A DNA stretch of 34,872 nt from CAYRKT01 sp964425005. GTDB taxonomy: Bacteria; Synergistota; Synergistia; CAYRKT01. The position numbers were made by a program, and so were the translations under genes. Numbering within the stretch: the first letter of the stretch is position 1; every line of letters begins with the position of its first letter. Of the stretch, positions 15,107 to 22,746 are shown piece by piece. Location: positions 1 to 34,872 of the forward strand of contig CAYRKT010000011.1 in NCBI GenBank assembly GCA_964425005.1, given 5' to 3'. A model generated the notes under the pieces. It was not told where the DNA came from. It saw nothing but the letters and a program-made list of their open reading frames with translations, and did not search any database.

Positions 15107-17019
15107 ACCAGACCCCTCCTGTCGGCCCAAAGGAGCAGACGGGAGGCGAGGGAGAAGAGGAGGACCAGGATAAGGCCGACGGCGCACCCGAAGGCCGCGC
15201 CCAGGGCCACCCGAAGCAGCGTCACGACCAGGGGGGTGTGGAGGTGGCAGAAGCTGTTGACGACCGAGACGAAGGCCACCGAACCAGCGAGGCGAAGGAG
15301 CACCCTGTACCTTCCAAGAAAACCGCTCCCGGCGGACCAAAGGCACAGCACCAGCGCCGGATATCCCACCGCTATCTCCTTCGTCCTGGGCCTTACCCCC
15401 ATCGCGATCTCGAGGAGCAGCCTGAGCCTTTCCTCCGCCGCGGCCACAGCGAAGACGCCGAAGTTCCCGCTCCTAAGGAGCATGAAGGCCAAAGCCCCCA
15501 GGAAGGCCACCCCCAGGGCCACCTCGAACCAGTATATGGGCCTGAGCATCAGGTCCCTGGGCCTCTCCGGGTAAAACCCGTCCAGGAAGGAGAGGAACGC
15601 CACCAGGAGTAGGGGCAGTGCCAGGGACAACTTCACCCCGAAGAAGAGGTCCACCTTCAGGGCGTACCTGGGGGTCCCGTAGTAGGAGGCTATGGCCAGC
15701 CCCCCCGCCACCGCCAGGCCAAGCCCCAGAAGGATCGATCTAAGGTACGGACCCCTTCCCGGAGCCATGGACAGGACCGAGGCCAGGGTGGAGAGCGCGA
15801 CGGCCACACCCAGCCCAGAGAGCCTGTATAGCAGCCCGAACCCGTCGGGCAGGAGCCCGAAGGGGACGAAGGAGAGGGCGAAGGCCGTCCAGGCGAGCCA
15901 AAGCGCGCCCGGGAAGGCGTAGAGGGACAGGAGCCCCACCGCCGAGGACAGGAAGAGCCCCATCCCCAGGTGGGCCAGCCGGGAGACCCTCCTGTCGGCG
16001 AGGAGGTCGGGCCACCCGTTCCTCATGGGGTAGGGGGGAAAGCCCGAGAGGCTCAGGGAGACCTCCCTCCCGGCCGCCTTGAGCTCCTCCAGGGGATCTC
16101 CGCTTCGATACCAGAAAGGCCGGATCAGGAGCAGGTTCTGCCCCCTCTCCCGGGCGGCCCTCACGTAGCGCTGTATTCCGGACCTGTAGTCCACCCGAAA
16201 GAGGTTTATCTCGTCCTCGGGGATGCTGTGAAGGGGCAGGAGGAAGGGATACGCCATGGAGGTGGCCTCAGGCAACCCCCTCTGCCTGCTGAACTCGGCG
16301 ACGGCCAGGGGGACGCCCGCCCCCTTGAGGGAGGAGACGAACCCGCTCAGGCCTTCGGGAAAGCCCAGGAAGACGTCCCCAGCGGGCAAAACGGCGTCGG
16401 GCGAGGCCGAAAGGATCGCCTCCAGGTACCTGGAGATCCTCCCCTCCCCAGAGCCGGGCATGGGCTGAGGCCTCAGGACCAGCCTGAGCCCAGCCCTCCT
16501 GGCGAGGCGGAAGGCCGCCTCGTCGTAGAAGAAGCCCACCCACTGCAGGGCCTTGGGCGGAAGGCCAGGGACGACGAAGAGCCTGCCGGAGGGGAGGTCG
16601 AAGGCCCTGAAACTCCAGCGAAGGGAGATCCATCTAGAGGCGCTCTCGGCCAGAGGGAGGGGCACCAGAAGGGCTGGGTCCTCGGGCGAAACCCCGGGAG
16701 GAAGGGGCCCGCGCAGGAAGGAGGAGGCGCTCCCCAGGGAGATACCGTAGTCGTAGAGGTCCTTGATCCCCACCTCCTGGACCACCAGCCCGGAGAAGCC
16801 AGCCCCTTTTAGCTCCTCCAGCACCCGCAGGACGTCCTCGCCTCTGGCCCTGGCGATGGAGAGCACGTCCCCCCAGTCCACCAGCAGGGCGAAAGCGGCC
16901 CTGGACCTCTCCTCCGAGAGCCTGGGCGGCAAGGCCACCGCGAGCAAGGCCGAGAGGCCGAGCACGAGCAGCAGGAAGAAGGTCGCGGCGCTAGATCTTC
17001 GCCTCAGAAGTCGCTCCAA
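15103..17019 (-). CDS. DUF5693 family multi-pass membrane protein
   Basis: 638 residues. One membrane helix near the N terminus (about 12-33) precedes a soluble extracytoplasmic region (about 35-340) resembling a TIM-like fold (DVLRVLEELKGAGFSGLVVQE, then repeated LVLRP/LLLIRPF strands). About eight membrane segments then fill the C-terminal half (about 345-630). Its function is unknown. The family commonly lies beside csaB, so a role in making or exporting the pyruvylated wall polymer, or in coupling that work to the membrane, is reasonable but unproven. The start is TTG 17019 with GAGGGGGG upstream; it overlaps the maf stop region by 16 bases. Confidence 0.8.
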   Translation of the reverse strand: MERLLRRRSSAATFFLLLVLGLSALLAVALPPRLSEERSRAAFALLVDWGDVLSIARARGEDVLRVLEELKGAGFSGLVVQEVGIKDLYDYGISLGSASSFLRGPLPPGVSPEDPALLVPLPLAESASRWISLRWSFRAFDLPSGRLFVVPGLPPKALQWVGFFYDEAAFRLARRAGLRLVLRPQPMPGSGEGRISRYLEAILSASPDAVLPAGDVFLGFPEGLSGFVSSLKGAGVPLAVAEFSRQRGLPEATSMAYPFLLPLHSIPEDEINLFRVDYRSGIQRYVRAARERGQNLLLIRPFWYRSGDPLEELKAAGREVSLSLSGFPPYPMRNGWPDLLADRRVSRLAHLGMGLFLSSAVGLLSLYAFPGALWLAWTAFALSFVPFGLLPDGFGLLYRLSGLGVAVALSTLASVLSMAPGRGPYLRSILLGLGLAVAGGLAIASYYGTPRYALKVDLFFGVKLSLALPLLLVAFLSFLDGFYPERPRDLMLRPIYWFEVALGVAFLGALAFMLLRSGNFGVFAVAAAEERLRLLLEIAMGVRPRTKEIAVGYPALVLCLWSAGSGFLGRYRVLLRLAGSVAFVSVVNSFCHLHTPLVVTLLRVALGAAFGCAVGLILVLLFSLASRLLLWADRRGLV

Positions 17020-17675
17020 GCCCCGGATCCCCCCTCAACCCAGAAGAGGTGGGGCCTGATCCCGAAGCGCGACAGGGCCTCGCAGACCCTGGAGACGGGA
17101 AGCCCCACCACGTTGTAGAAACAACCCTCGACCCTCCTGACCAGGGAGGCCCCCTTGCCCTGCACGGCGTAGGCCCCGGCCTTGTCCATGGGCTCGCCGC
17201 TGTTCGCGTAGGCCTCTATCTCCTCCTCCGAGAGATCCCTGAAGAAGACGGAGCTCACCTCGACGAAGGCCTCCTCCAAACCCATCCCCAGGCACACCAG
17301 GCAGACCCCGGTGAAGACCTCGTGCCTCCGCCCCGAGAGCGCCCTGAGCATGGCCTTCGCCTCCTCCCTGGAGCCGGGCTTCCCCAGGACCTCGCCCTCG
17401 AGGTAGACCACCGTGTCCGCCCCCAGCACCACGTCCTCGGGGTATCTACAGGCCACCGACCTGGCCTTGCCCCTGGCGAGCTCCAGGGCGAGCTCAGAGG
17501 GGCTTCGGAGCTCCACCGATCCCTCGTCGAAGAGGGGAGGGACCTTCGCGAAGGGCAATCCCAGCTCGGACAGCAACCTCTCCCTGCGGGGGCTAGAAGA
17601 GGCCAGGATCAACCTTCTCGGAGCCGGCAAGGCGCCACCACTTCCCTTTCGGAAAAGATCGGCCTGTGCTACCAT
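17004..17675 (-). CDS. maf: Maf-like nucleotide pyrophosphatase
   Basis: Hydrolyses non-standard or pyrimidine nucleoside triphosphates (dTTP/UTP or modified forms, depending on subtype). Maf proteins are also linked to septum control. Family blocks: LILASSSPRRERLLSELG, VVLGADTVVYLEGEVLGKP, FTGVCLV, and YANSGEPMDKAGAYAVQGKGA with the catalytic Asp. ATG 17675 gives 223 residues but has a poor ribosome site and a short leader. TTG 17630, with AAGGGAAG upstream, would give 208 residues, closer to the usual 190-210. It is the first gene of the long operon and has its own promoter at 17698-17726. Confidence 0.92.
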   Translation of the reverse strand: MVAQADLFRKGSGGALPAPRRLILASSSPRRERLLSELGLPFAKVPPLFDEGSVELRSPSELALELARGKARSVACRYPEDVVLGADTVVYLEGEVLGKPGSREEAKAMLRALSGRRHEVFTGVCLVCLGMGLEEAFVEVSSVFFRDLSEEEIEAYANSGEPMDKAGAYAVQGKGASLVRRVEGCFYNVVGLPVSRVCEALSRFGIRPHLFWVEGGSGAWSDF

Positions 17676-17696
17676 TTCAGTCGGACGGCCACCCCA

Positions 17697-17702
17697 TATT
17701 AT
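17697..17702 (+). promoter_or_regulatory. Candidate -10 of the aldolase gene
   Basis: TATTAT on the plus strand, about 45 bases before the aldolase GTG. The -35 is weak (ATTTCA at 17 bases). It shares its bases with the -10 of the divergent maf promoter. Confidence 0.4.
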
Positions 17703-17726
17703 GGTGGGTGAGCCCCCAAAAATCAA
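17698..17726 (-). promoter_or_regulatory. Promoter of the maf-to-GNAT operon
   Basis: Minus-strand reading: TTGATT (17726-17721), a 17-base spacer, CATAAT (17703-17698). These are 4/6 and 5/6 matches. Transcription would begin near 17691 and cover about 12 kb of closely packed genes. Confidence 0.6.
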
Positions 17727-17746
17727 CAACGAAGGAGGGATGCGGG

Positions 17747-19009
17747 GTGAGATCGAACGAGCGCTACGAGGAGTTCTTGAGATACAGGCCCCTTAACGTC
17801 CAGATGCTCTACAGGGACGAGCCAGTGGGGCTGGTGAGCGGAAGGGACATCGCCGAGGCCATGAAGGAGGCCAGGGCCATAGCCCTGGCGGCCAACGTCA
17901 GAAACCCCCTCACCATAAAGGGCGTCCTGAGGGCGGCCAAGGAGCTGAAGGCCGCGGTGATGCTGGAGCTAGCCAAGTCGGAGGCCACCTACTGCGGCAA
18001 CAACTACGACAACGTCCCCTCCATGGCGGTCGAGTACTCCAGGGAGCTGGGGCACGGGGTCATATTCGCCCTCCACGTGGACCACTACGCCGTCAAGGGG
18101 GCGGAGGACCGGGACAAGTCGATAGCGCACCTTTGCCAGATAATATCCAGGGGCTGGACCTCCGTGGCGATAGACGCCTCCCACAACCCCGACTACGAGA
18201 ACCTGATCTTCACCAGGGACGTGGCCATGCACATCCCCCCCTACATAGGGCTGGAGGTGGAGGTGGGCGAGATAAAGGGACCCGGTGAGCTCACCACCGT
18301 GGAGGAGGCCCTCTACTTCGTCGGGGGTCTCAACTCCTGGGGCGTATTCCCCGACTTCCTGGCCATATCCAACGGGAGCAAGCACGGCACCTACGACAAG
18401 TCCTCGGGCGAGGAGGAGGGGATAGACCTAGTGAGGACCAGGGAGATAGCCGACGCCATAGCCCCCTTCGGCGTCTCCATAGCCCAGCACGGCATATCGG
18501 GCACGCCCCTGGAAAAGGTGAGCACCTTCAGGCACTACGGCATAAACAAGGGGAACGTGGGGACGCTCTGGCAGAACATCCTCTTCGGCCTGAAGATGGA
18601 GGAGGACACCGGCAACGCCGTCATAGAGAAGGGCTCCTACGTCAAGGACCCCGACAGGGGCATCCCCGCGGAGCTGTGGGAGGAGATAGTGGCCTGGGCC
18701 GACTCCCAGGGGATGAGCCGAAAGAGCGGCGACTACAAGAAGGCCAACAAGCCCTTCCACGACAAGATCATGGCCCTGCCCGAGCCCATAAAGGAGAGGA
18801 TAGTGGAGGAGACCTGCGAGTGGGCCAAGCGCTTCATAAGGGCCTTCGGCGCGGAGGGGACGGCCGAGCTGGTGGTGGACAAAATGCTCTCCAGGAAGGA
18901 CCACTGCAGCCTGCCCCAGCGCTTCGTCCTCAACATGAGGCACCACTACACCAGGGATCTCGCCCCGGACAGGAGGAAGCGCGAGGAGGGGGCCGATTAC
19001 TCCGATTAG
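17747..19009 (+). CDS. Divergent class II (metal) aldolase, fructose-bisphosphate aldolase-like
   Basis: 420 residues of the class II aldolase superfamily, which uses a zinc ion to join or split ketose bisphosphates. The zinc/catalytic block is FALHVDHYA (His110, Asp112, His113). SVAIDASHNPDYENL replaces the usual D-G/A-S-H helix, GLEVEVGEIKG holds the barrel Glu, and QHGISGTPLEKV corresponds to the HGGSG metal and phosphate loop. The later GINKGNVGTLWQNI replaces the common GI-K-N-D/A-T block, so the substrate may differ from fructose bisphosphate. It is also longer than the usual ~300 residues. GTG 17747 follows GGAGG by eight bases. The next gene, CoA-disulfide reductase, is 32 bases away and is probably co-transcribed. 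Confidence 0.72.
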   Translation: MRSNERYEEFLRYRPLNVQMLYRDEPVGLVSGRDIAEAMKEARAIALAANVRNPLTIKGVLRAAKELKAAVMLELAKSEATYCGNNYDNVPSMAVEYSRELGHGVIFALHVDHYAVKGAEDRDKSIAHLCQIISRGWTSVAIDASHNPDYENLIFTRDVAMHIPPYIGLEVEVGEIKGPGELTTVEEALYFVGGLNSWGVFPDFLAISNGSKHGTYDKSSGEEEGIDLVRTREIADAIAPFGVSIAQHGISGTPLEKVSTFRHYGINKGNVGTLWQNILFGLKMEEDTGNAVIEKGSYVKDPDRGIPAELWEEIVAWADSQGMSRKSGDYKKANKPFHDKIMALPEPIKERIVEETCEWAKRFIRAFGAEGTAELVVDKMLSRKDHCSLPQRFVLNMRHHYTRDLAPDRRKREEGADYSD

Positions 19010-19041
19010 GGTCAGCTTCGAACCCAAGAGGAGGTGTCGAG

Positions 19042-20769
19042 ATGAGGGTTCTCATAGTGGGAGGGGTGGCCTGCGGGCCCAAGGCGGCGGCCAGGCTCCG
19101 TCGCCTCGACCCAAGCGCGGAGATAACGGTGCTGGAGATGGGCTCTCACATAAGCTACGGGGCGTGCGGGATACCCTACTACGTGGCCGGGCTGGTGGGT
19201 CGACTGGAGGACCTCTTCTCCACCCCCGTGGGGGTACCCAGGGACGAGACCTTCTTCAAGAAGAACAAGGCCATAGAGTTCCTCACCATGCACAGGGCGG
19301 AGAGGGTGGACCCCAGGGCCAAGGCGGTGGAGGCGAGGGACCTGAGGACCGGAGAGCTCAAGGTCTTCCCCTACGACAAGCTGGTGATAGCGACCGGCTC
19401 GACCCCCTTCGTCCCTCCCATCCCGGGTCTGGACCTGGAGAACGTCTTCACCAGGTGGGACATAGAGGGGGCGAAGAGGCTCAAGGACTTCATCGACTCG
19501 GAGAGGCCCAGGAGGGCGGTCATGGTGGGAGCTGGCCTCATCGGGATGGAGATGGCAGAGGCGCTCAGGATAAGGGGCCTCGAGGTCACCGTGGTGGAGG
19601 CGCTCTCCTGGCCGCTCCCGAAGCTGCTGGACGAGGAGATGGGCCTCCTGGTGCAGAAGAAGCTCGAGGCCTCCGGGGTCAGGTTCGTGGGCGGCGCCAG
19701 GGTCTTAGAGGTCGAGGGGGAAGGGGCTAGGGCCAGGAGGGTGAGGACGGACGCCGGCGCCCTCGAGGCCGACCTGGTGCTGGTGGCGGTGGGGGTCAGG
19801 CCCAACGTGGAGCTCGCGAGGCAGGCGGGGGCCGAGATAGGTAGCCTCGGCGGGATAAGGGTGGACGAGCACATGAGGACCTCCATACCGGACGTCTACG
19901 CCGGGGGCGACTGCGTGGAGTCCAGGCACCTGGTGAGCGGGAGGTACGTCTACCAGCCCATGGGCTCCACCGCCAACAGGCACGGCCGAACCATCGCGGA
20001 CAACATAGCGGGCATCCCGAGCCGCTTCAAGGGGGTCTTAGGGACCGCCGTGGTGAAGGTCTTCGAGACCACCGTGGCGAGGACCGGCCTCTCCGAGAGG
20101 GAGGCCGAGGAGGCCGGGTTCAAGGCCATCTCGTCCACCATAACCGCCCTGGACAAGGCTCACTACTACCCGGGGGCAAAGCCCATCACCATAAAGCTGG
20201 TGCTGGAGAGGGGAAGCGGCAGGATACTGGGGGCTCAGATCGTGGGCGAAGGGGTAGCGGACAAGAGGATAGACGTCCTGGCCTCGGCCGTGTGGAGCGG
20301 CATGACGGTGGACGAGCTGGCGGACCTGGATCTGGCCTACTCGCCCCCCTACTCCAGCGCCCTGGACCCCCTCACCCACGCGGCCAACACGGCGAGGAAC
20401 AAGCTGGCGGGCTTGCTCAAGGGGAGGAAGCCCACGGAGGCCAGGGAGCTCGTGGAGGAGGGCAGGGCCATCATACTGGACGTCAGGACGCCGAAGGAGG
20501 TGGAGGAGGTCTCCCTGCCTTACGAGGAGTGCACCTGCTACGTGCCCCTGGGCAAGCTGAGGGAGATGATGGAGAGCCTTCCCAGGGACAGGGAGATCAT
20601 AGCCACGTGCAAGATCTCCAGCCGCGCCTGGGACGCGGTGTGCACCCTGAAGGGCATAGGTATCGAGGAGGCCTCCATCCTGGAGGGTGGGGTGGTGGGC
20701 TGGCCCTTCAGGTGCGAGTGCAAGGGCTCAAAGGAGGGAGACGAAAGGCCCAAGCAGGCGTCTCCATAG
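19042..20769 (+). CDS. CoA-disulfide reductase/NADH oxidase-like flavoprotein with C-terminal rhodanese domain
   Basis: A 575-residue fusion. The FAD/NAD(P)H pyridine nucleotide reductase part (about 1-450) has GGVACGPKAAARLRR, the redox block SYGACGIPYY (Cys42), VIATGSTPF, MVGAGLIGMEMAEAL (NAD site), and DVYAGGDCVE. The rhodanese part (about 465-560) has ILDVRTPKEVEE and the loop CKISSR, with active Cys523. Related Cdr/Nox/RhdE-type fusions reduce CoA-disulfide, CoA-persulfide or polysulfide with NAD(P)H. That would fit sulfur reduction or thiol balance in an anaerobe; the exact substrate is open. The ATG is preceded by AAGAGGAGGTG. Its last 42 bases overlap the convergent minus-strand gene. 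Confidence 0.9.
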   Translation: MRVLIVGGVACGPKAAARLRRLDPSAEITVLEMGSHISYGACGIPYYVAGLVGRLEDLFSTPVGVPRDETFFKKNKAIEFLTMHRAERVDPRAKAVEARDLRTGELKVFPYDKLVIATGSTPFVPPIPGLDLENVFTRWDIEGAKRLKDFIDSERPRRAVMVGAGLIGMEMAEALRIRGLEVTVVEALSWPLPKLLDEEMGLLVQKKLEASGVRFVGGARVLEVEGEGARARRVRTDAGALEADLVLVAVGVRPNVELARQAGAEIGSLGGIRVDEHMRTSIPDVYAGGDCVESRHLVSGRYVYQPMGSTANRHGRTIADNIAGIPSRFKGVLGTAVVKVFETTVARTGLSEREAEEAGFKAISSTITALDKAHYYPGAKPITIKLVLERGSGRILGAQIVGEGVADKRIDVLASAVWSGMTVDELADLDLAYSPPYSSALDPLTHAANTARNKLAGLLKGRKPTEARELVEEGRAIILDVRTPKEVEEVSLPYEECTCYVPLGKLREMMESLPRDREIIATCKISSRAWDAVCTLKGIGIEEASILEGGVVGWPFRCECKGSKEGDERPKQASP

Positions 20770-21876
20770 CTCCAGCCACCTCCTGGCCTCCGAAGCGCCG
20801 AGCAAGTAGAGGGCGCTCTCCCTGAGAGGGTCCACGGAGATGGGGGCGAAGAACGCCCCCATCCTCTCCGTGGCCTCGGGCGCGGCCCAGACGGCCCTGG
20901 CCGTCCTACTCCAGGCGCTGCTCCCCTCGGGGAGCTCCGGGACCAGGGAGATGGCCGTCCTCTCCCCGGACTCGTAGAGGGTGAGCGTGGAGGCCCAATC
21001 CCCGAGTACGCCCATAGGCTCCTGCCACCGCCTCCTGGGGGAAAAGCCCCTCTCCCTCAGGAAGGCGTCCACCTCGTCGGCGAAGGAGAAGGACTCCTCG
21101 AACTCCCCCACGTGGGGGGCGAGGGGGAAGAACCTCATGAAGGACCTCAGCGTCCAGAGAAGCCTATGGGACAGGGCCTCGGCCACCCCCACGTCGGAGA
21201 GGCCCATCAGGGACCTCGGGAAGAGGATGCGCTCCTCCCCCCCCGGTACGAGGCAGAAGAAGGCGGCGGCGGACGAGAGCACCAGCGGCTCGTTCCAGCG
21301 AGAGGGCGTCCACAGGGCGAGGCTCTGGGGGACGCCGGCCCTGAAGAGGGAGGCGGAGAGGTCCTCGTCGAAGGCTATCCTGAGCTGTCTTCCGTCCCAG
21401 CTGGAGCTGAAGTGGCTCCTGAACAGCTCTTCCTCCTCCCGGAGGAGGAAAAGGGGTAGCAGGAAGGCCACGCCGGAGGATCCCCTCCCCTGGGAGAACC
21501 ACAGGGACGACCTCCTCAGGTCGTCGGCCAACCTGAACCTCTCGAGGGAGGAGGAGATGTGGGGATCGTGAGCCACCCTGAGCATGGCGACGTAGGCCCT
21601 CCTGGCAGCGCCCCTGACCTCCTCGTCCTGGGCCGCAGCCTTCAGGAGGGGAGTCAAGGCGGCGAGGACCTCCTCCCTGGAGTACTCCACCAGGGAAGCA
21701 CCCCGCTTCACCTTGAGCTGGGAGAGCCCCTCCACGAACCAGTAGGGCCTTCGCATCTGCTTTCTGCCCGTGTGGGCGTTGGAGATCACCACGGCAGGGG
21801 CTCCGCCCACCAGGGTGAGCTTCAGCAGGAGGTCGTCCCCCAGGTTGGCTGAGGCCAGGACCTTTGGCCCGCTCAA
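20728..21876 (-). CDS. Protein of unknown function coupled to the MOSC gene
   Basis: I do not recognise this 382-residue protein. It starts at TTG 21876, overlapping the MOSC stop as TTGA, with GGAGGAAGGG just upstream, so it should be translationally coupled. The sequence is soluble-looking, with no membrane segment or signal peptide. It mixes Leu/Ser-rich helices with short Arg/Glu clusters and Trp residues (RRPYWFVEG, SSLWFSQGRG, SSSWDGRQLR, RLLWTLRSF, RRWLELWRR at the end). It has only one clear Cys and no known nucleotide or metal motif. The reading frame is open further upstream but only as a shadow of MOSC. Its end overlaps the convergent flavoprotein gene. Context suggests a role near sulfur or metal cofactor chemistry. 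Confidence 0.72.
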   Translation of the reverse strand: MSGPKVLASANLGDDLLLKLTLVGGAPAVVISNAHTGRKQMRRPYWFVEGLSQLKVKRGASLVEYSREEVLAALTPLLKAAAQDEEVRGAARRAYVAMLRVAHDPHISSSLERFRLADDLRRSSLWFSQGRGSSGVAFLLPLFLLREEEELFRSHFSSSWDGRQLRIAFDEDLSASLFRAGVPQSLALWTPSRWNEPLVLSSAAAFFCLVPGGEERILFPRSLMGLSDVGVAEALSHRLLWTLRSFMRFFPLAPHVGEFEESFSFADEVDAFLRERGFSPRRRWQEPMGVLGDWASTLTLYESGERTAISLVPELPEGSSAWSRTARAVWAAPEATERMGAFFAPISVDPLRESALYLLGASEARRWLELWRRLLGPFVSLL

Positions 21877-22340
21877 TCGGTCCCTTCCTCCTCCACCAGC
21901 TCCAGGACGTCGCCGGCCTTGAGCCTCCCTCCCGAGATGACCCTGGCGAAGACCCCCTTGACGGGCATTACGCATCTTCCTGCTGCCCTGAAGATGGCGC
22001 AGCCGTGGCCGTGGCACTCCTTTCCTATGGAGCTGACCTCCAGCAGGACCGTCCCACAGCGAAGCCTATCGCCCACCTTGAGGGGGAAGTCCATCCCAGA
22101 GGTGGTCACGTTCTCGGCGAAGAGCCCCGGCCCAACACGCAACCCTTCCGGCACAAGAGGTGCCATCGCTTCCACCTCGGACCAGTCCAGGAGGCTCACC
22201 TCCCTGGAGCTCCCCGCGTGGGCGTCCCCCACCACGCCGATCCCCTCCCGAAGCTCTATCTCCTCCACCGGCTCCTTGGGGGTCCCCTTAGCCCTCGACA
22301 GGTTCACCGACATCACAGCTATGGTCCTCTTCGGCGACAT
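21873..22340 (-). CDS. MOSC-domain protein
   Basis: 155 residues, essentially one MOSC domain, the sulfur-carrier fold found at the C terminus of molybdenum cofactor sulfurases. It has VVGDAHAGSSREVSLLDW, GLFAENVTTSG, LKVGDRLRCG and the key Cys block IGKECHGHGCAIF, followed by CVMPVKGVFARVISGG. In such proteins the conserved Cys is thought to carry sulfur for metal-sulfur clusters. Its position after iscS and iscU fits a sulfur donor taking persulfide from the desulfurase; the acceptor is unknown. ATG 22340 overlaps the iscU end by 53 bases; GTG 22316 or ATG 22313 are plausible later starts. It is followed by the unknown gene at 20728-21876. Confidence 0.9.
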   Translation of the reverse strand: MSPKRTIAVMSVNLSRAKGTPKEPVEEIELREGIGVVGDAHAGSSREVSLLDWSEVEAMAPLVPEGLRVGPGLFAENVTTSGMDFPLKVGDRLRCGTVLLEVSSIGKECHGHGCAIFRAAGRCVMPVKGVFARVISGGRLKAGDVLELVEEEGTD

Positions 22341-22734
22341 CTATCCTCGAAGCCTCCTCCACCCTACCCTTTCTGGAGAGGTAGTCCTTGACGGCGGCCT
22401 TTATCCCCTGCTCGGCGAGGAGCGAACAGTGGACCTTCTCGGGCGGAAGGCCCCCCAGCGCCTCGGCCACGTCCCTGTTGGTGATCCTCAAGGCCTCCTC
22501 TATGGTCTTGCCCTTCACCATCTCGGTGATCATAGAGGAGGTGGCTATGGCGGCAGCGCAGCCGAAGGTCTCGAACTTCACGTCCACTATCCTTTCGTCC
22601 TCCACCTTTATGTATATCCTCATCACGTCGCCGCAGCGGGGGTTTCCCACCTCCCCCACCCCGTCGGCGTCCTCGATCCTCCCCACGTTCAGGGGTTTGA
22701 AGAACAGTTCCATGAGCTTCTGAGAGTAGGGCAT
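22288..22734 (-). CDS. iscU: Iron-sulfur cluster assembly scaffold (IscU/NifU N-terminal type)
   Basis: Holds nascent Fe-S clusters built with sulfur from the desulfurase encoded just upstream (12-base gap). The 148-residue protein has the three scaffold cysteines: Cys34 in NPRCGD, Cys59 in FGCAAAIA, and Cys103 in VHCSLLAEQGIKAA. It opens with YSQKLMELFFKPLNVG, the usual N terminus. The C-terminal tail with an extra Cys140 in DHSCD is longer than the minimal scaffold. There is no hscA, hscB or ferredoxin nearby, so this is the compact two-gene form known in many anaerobes. AGGAGGTAGGAGG precedes the ATG. Confidence 0.94.
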   Translation of the reverse strand: MPYSQKLMELFFKPLNVGRIEDADGVGEVGNPRCGDVMRIYIKVEDERIVDVKFETFGCAAAIATSSMITEMVKGKTIEEALRITNRDVAEALGGLPPEKVHCSLLAEQGIKAAVKDYLSRKGRVEEASRIDVAEEDHSCDVGEPVEG

Positions 22735-22746
22735 CCTCCTACCTCC

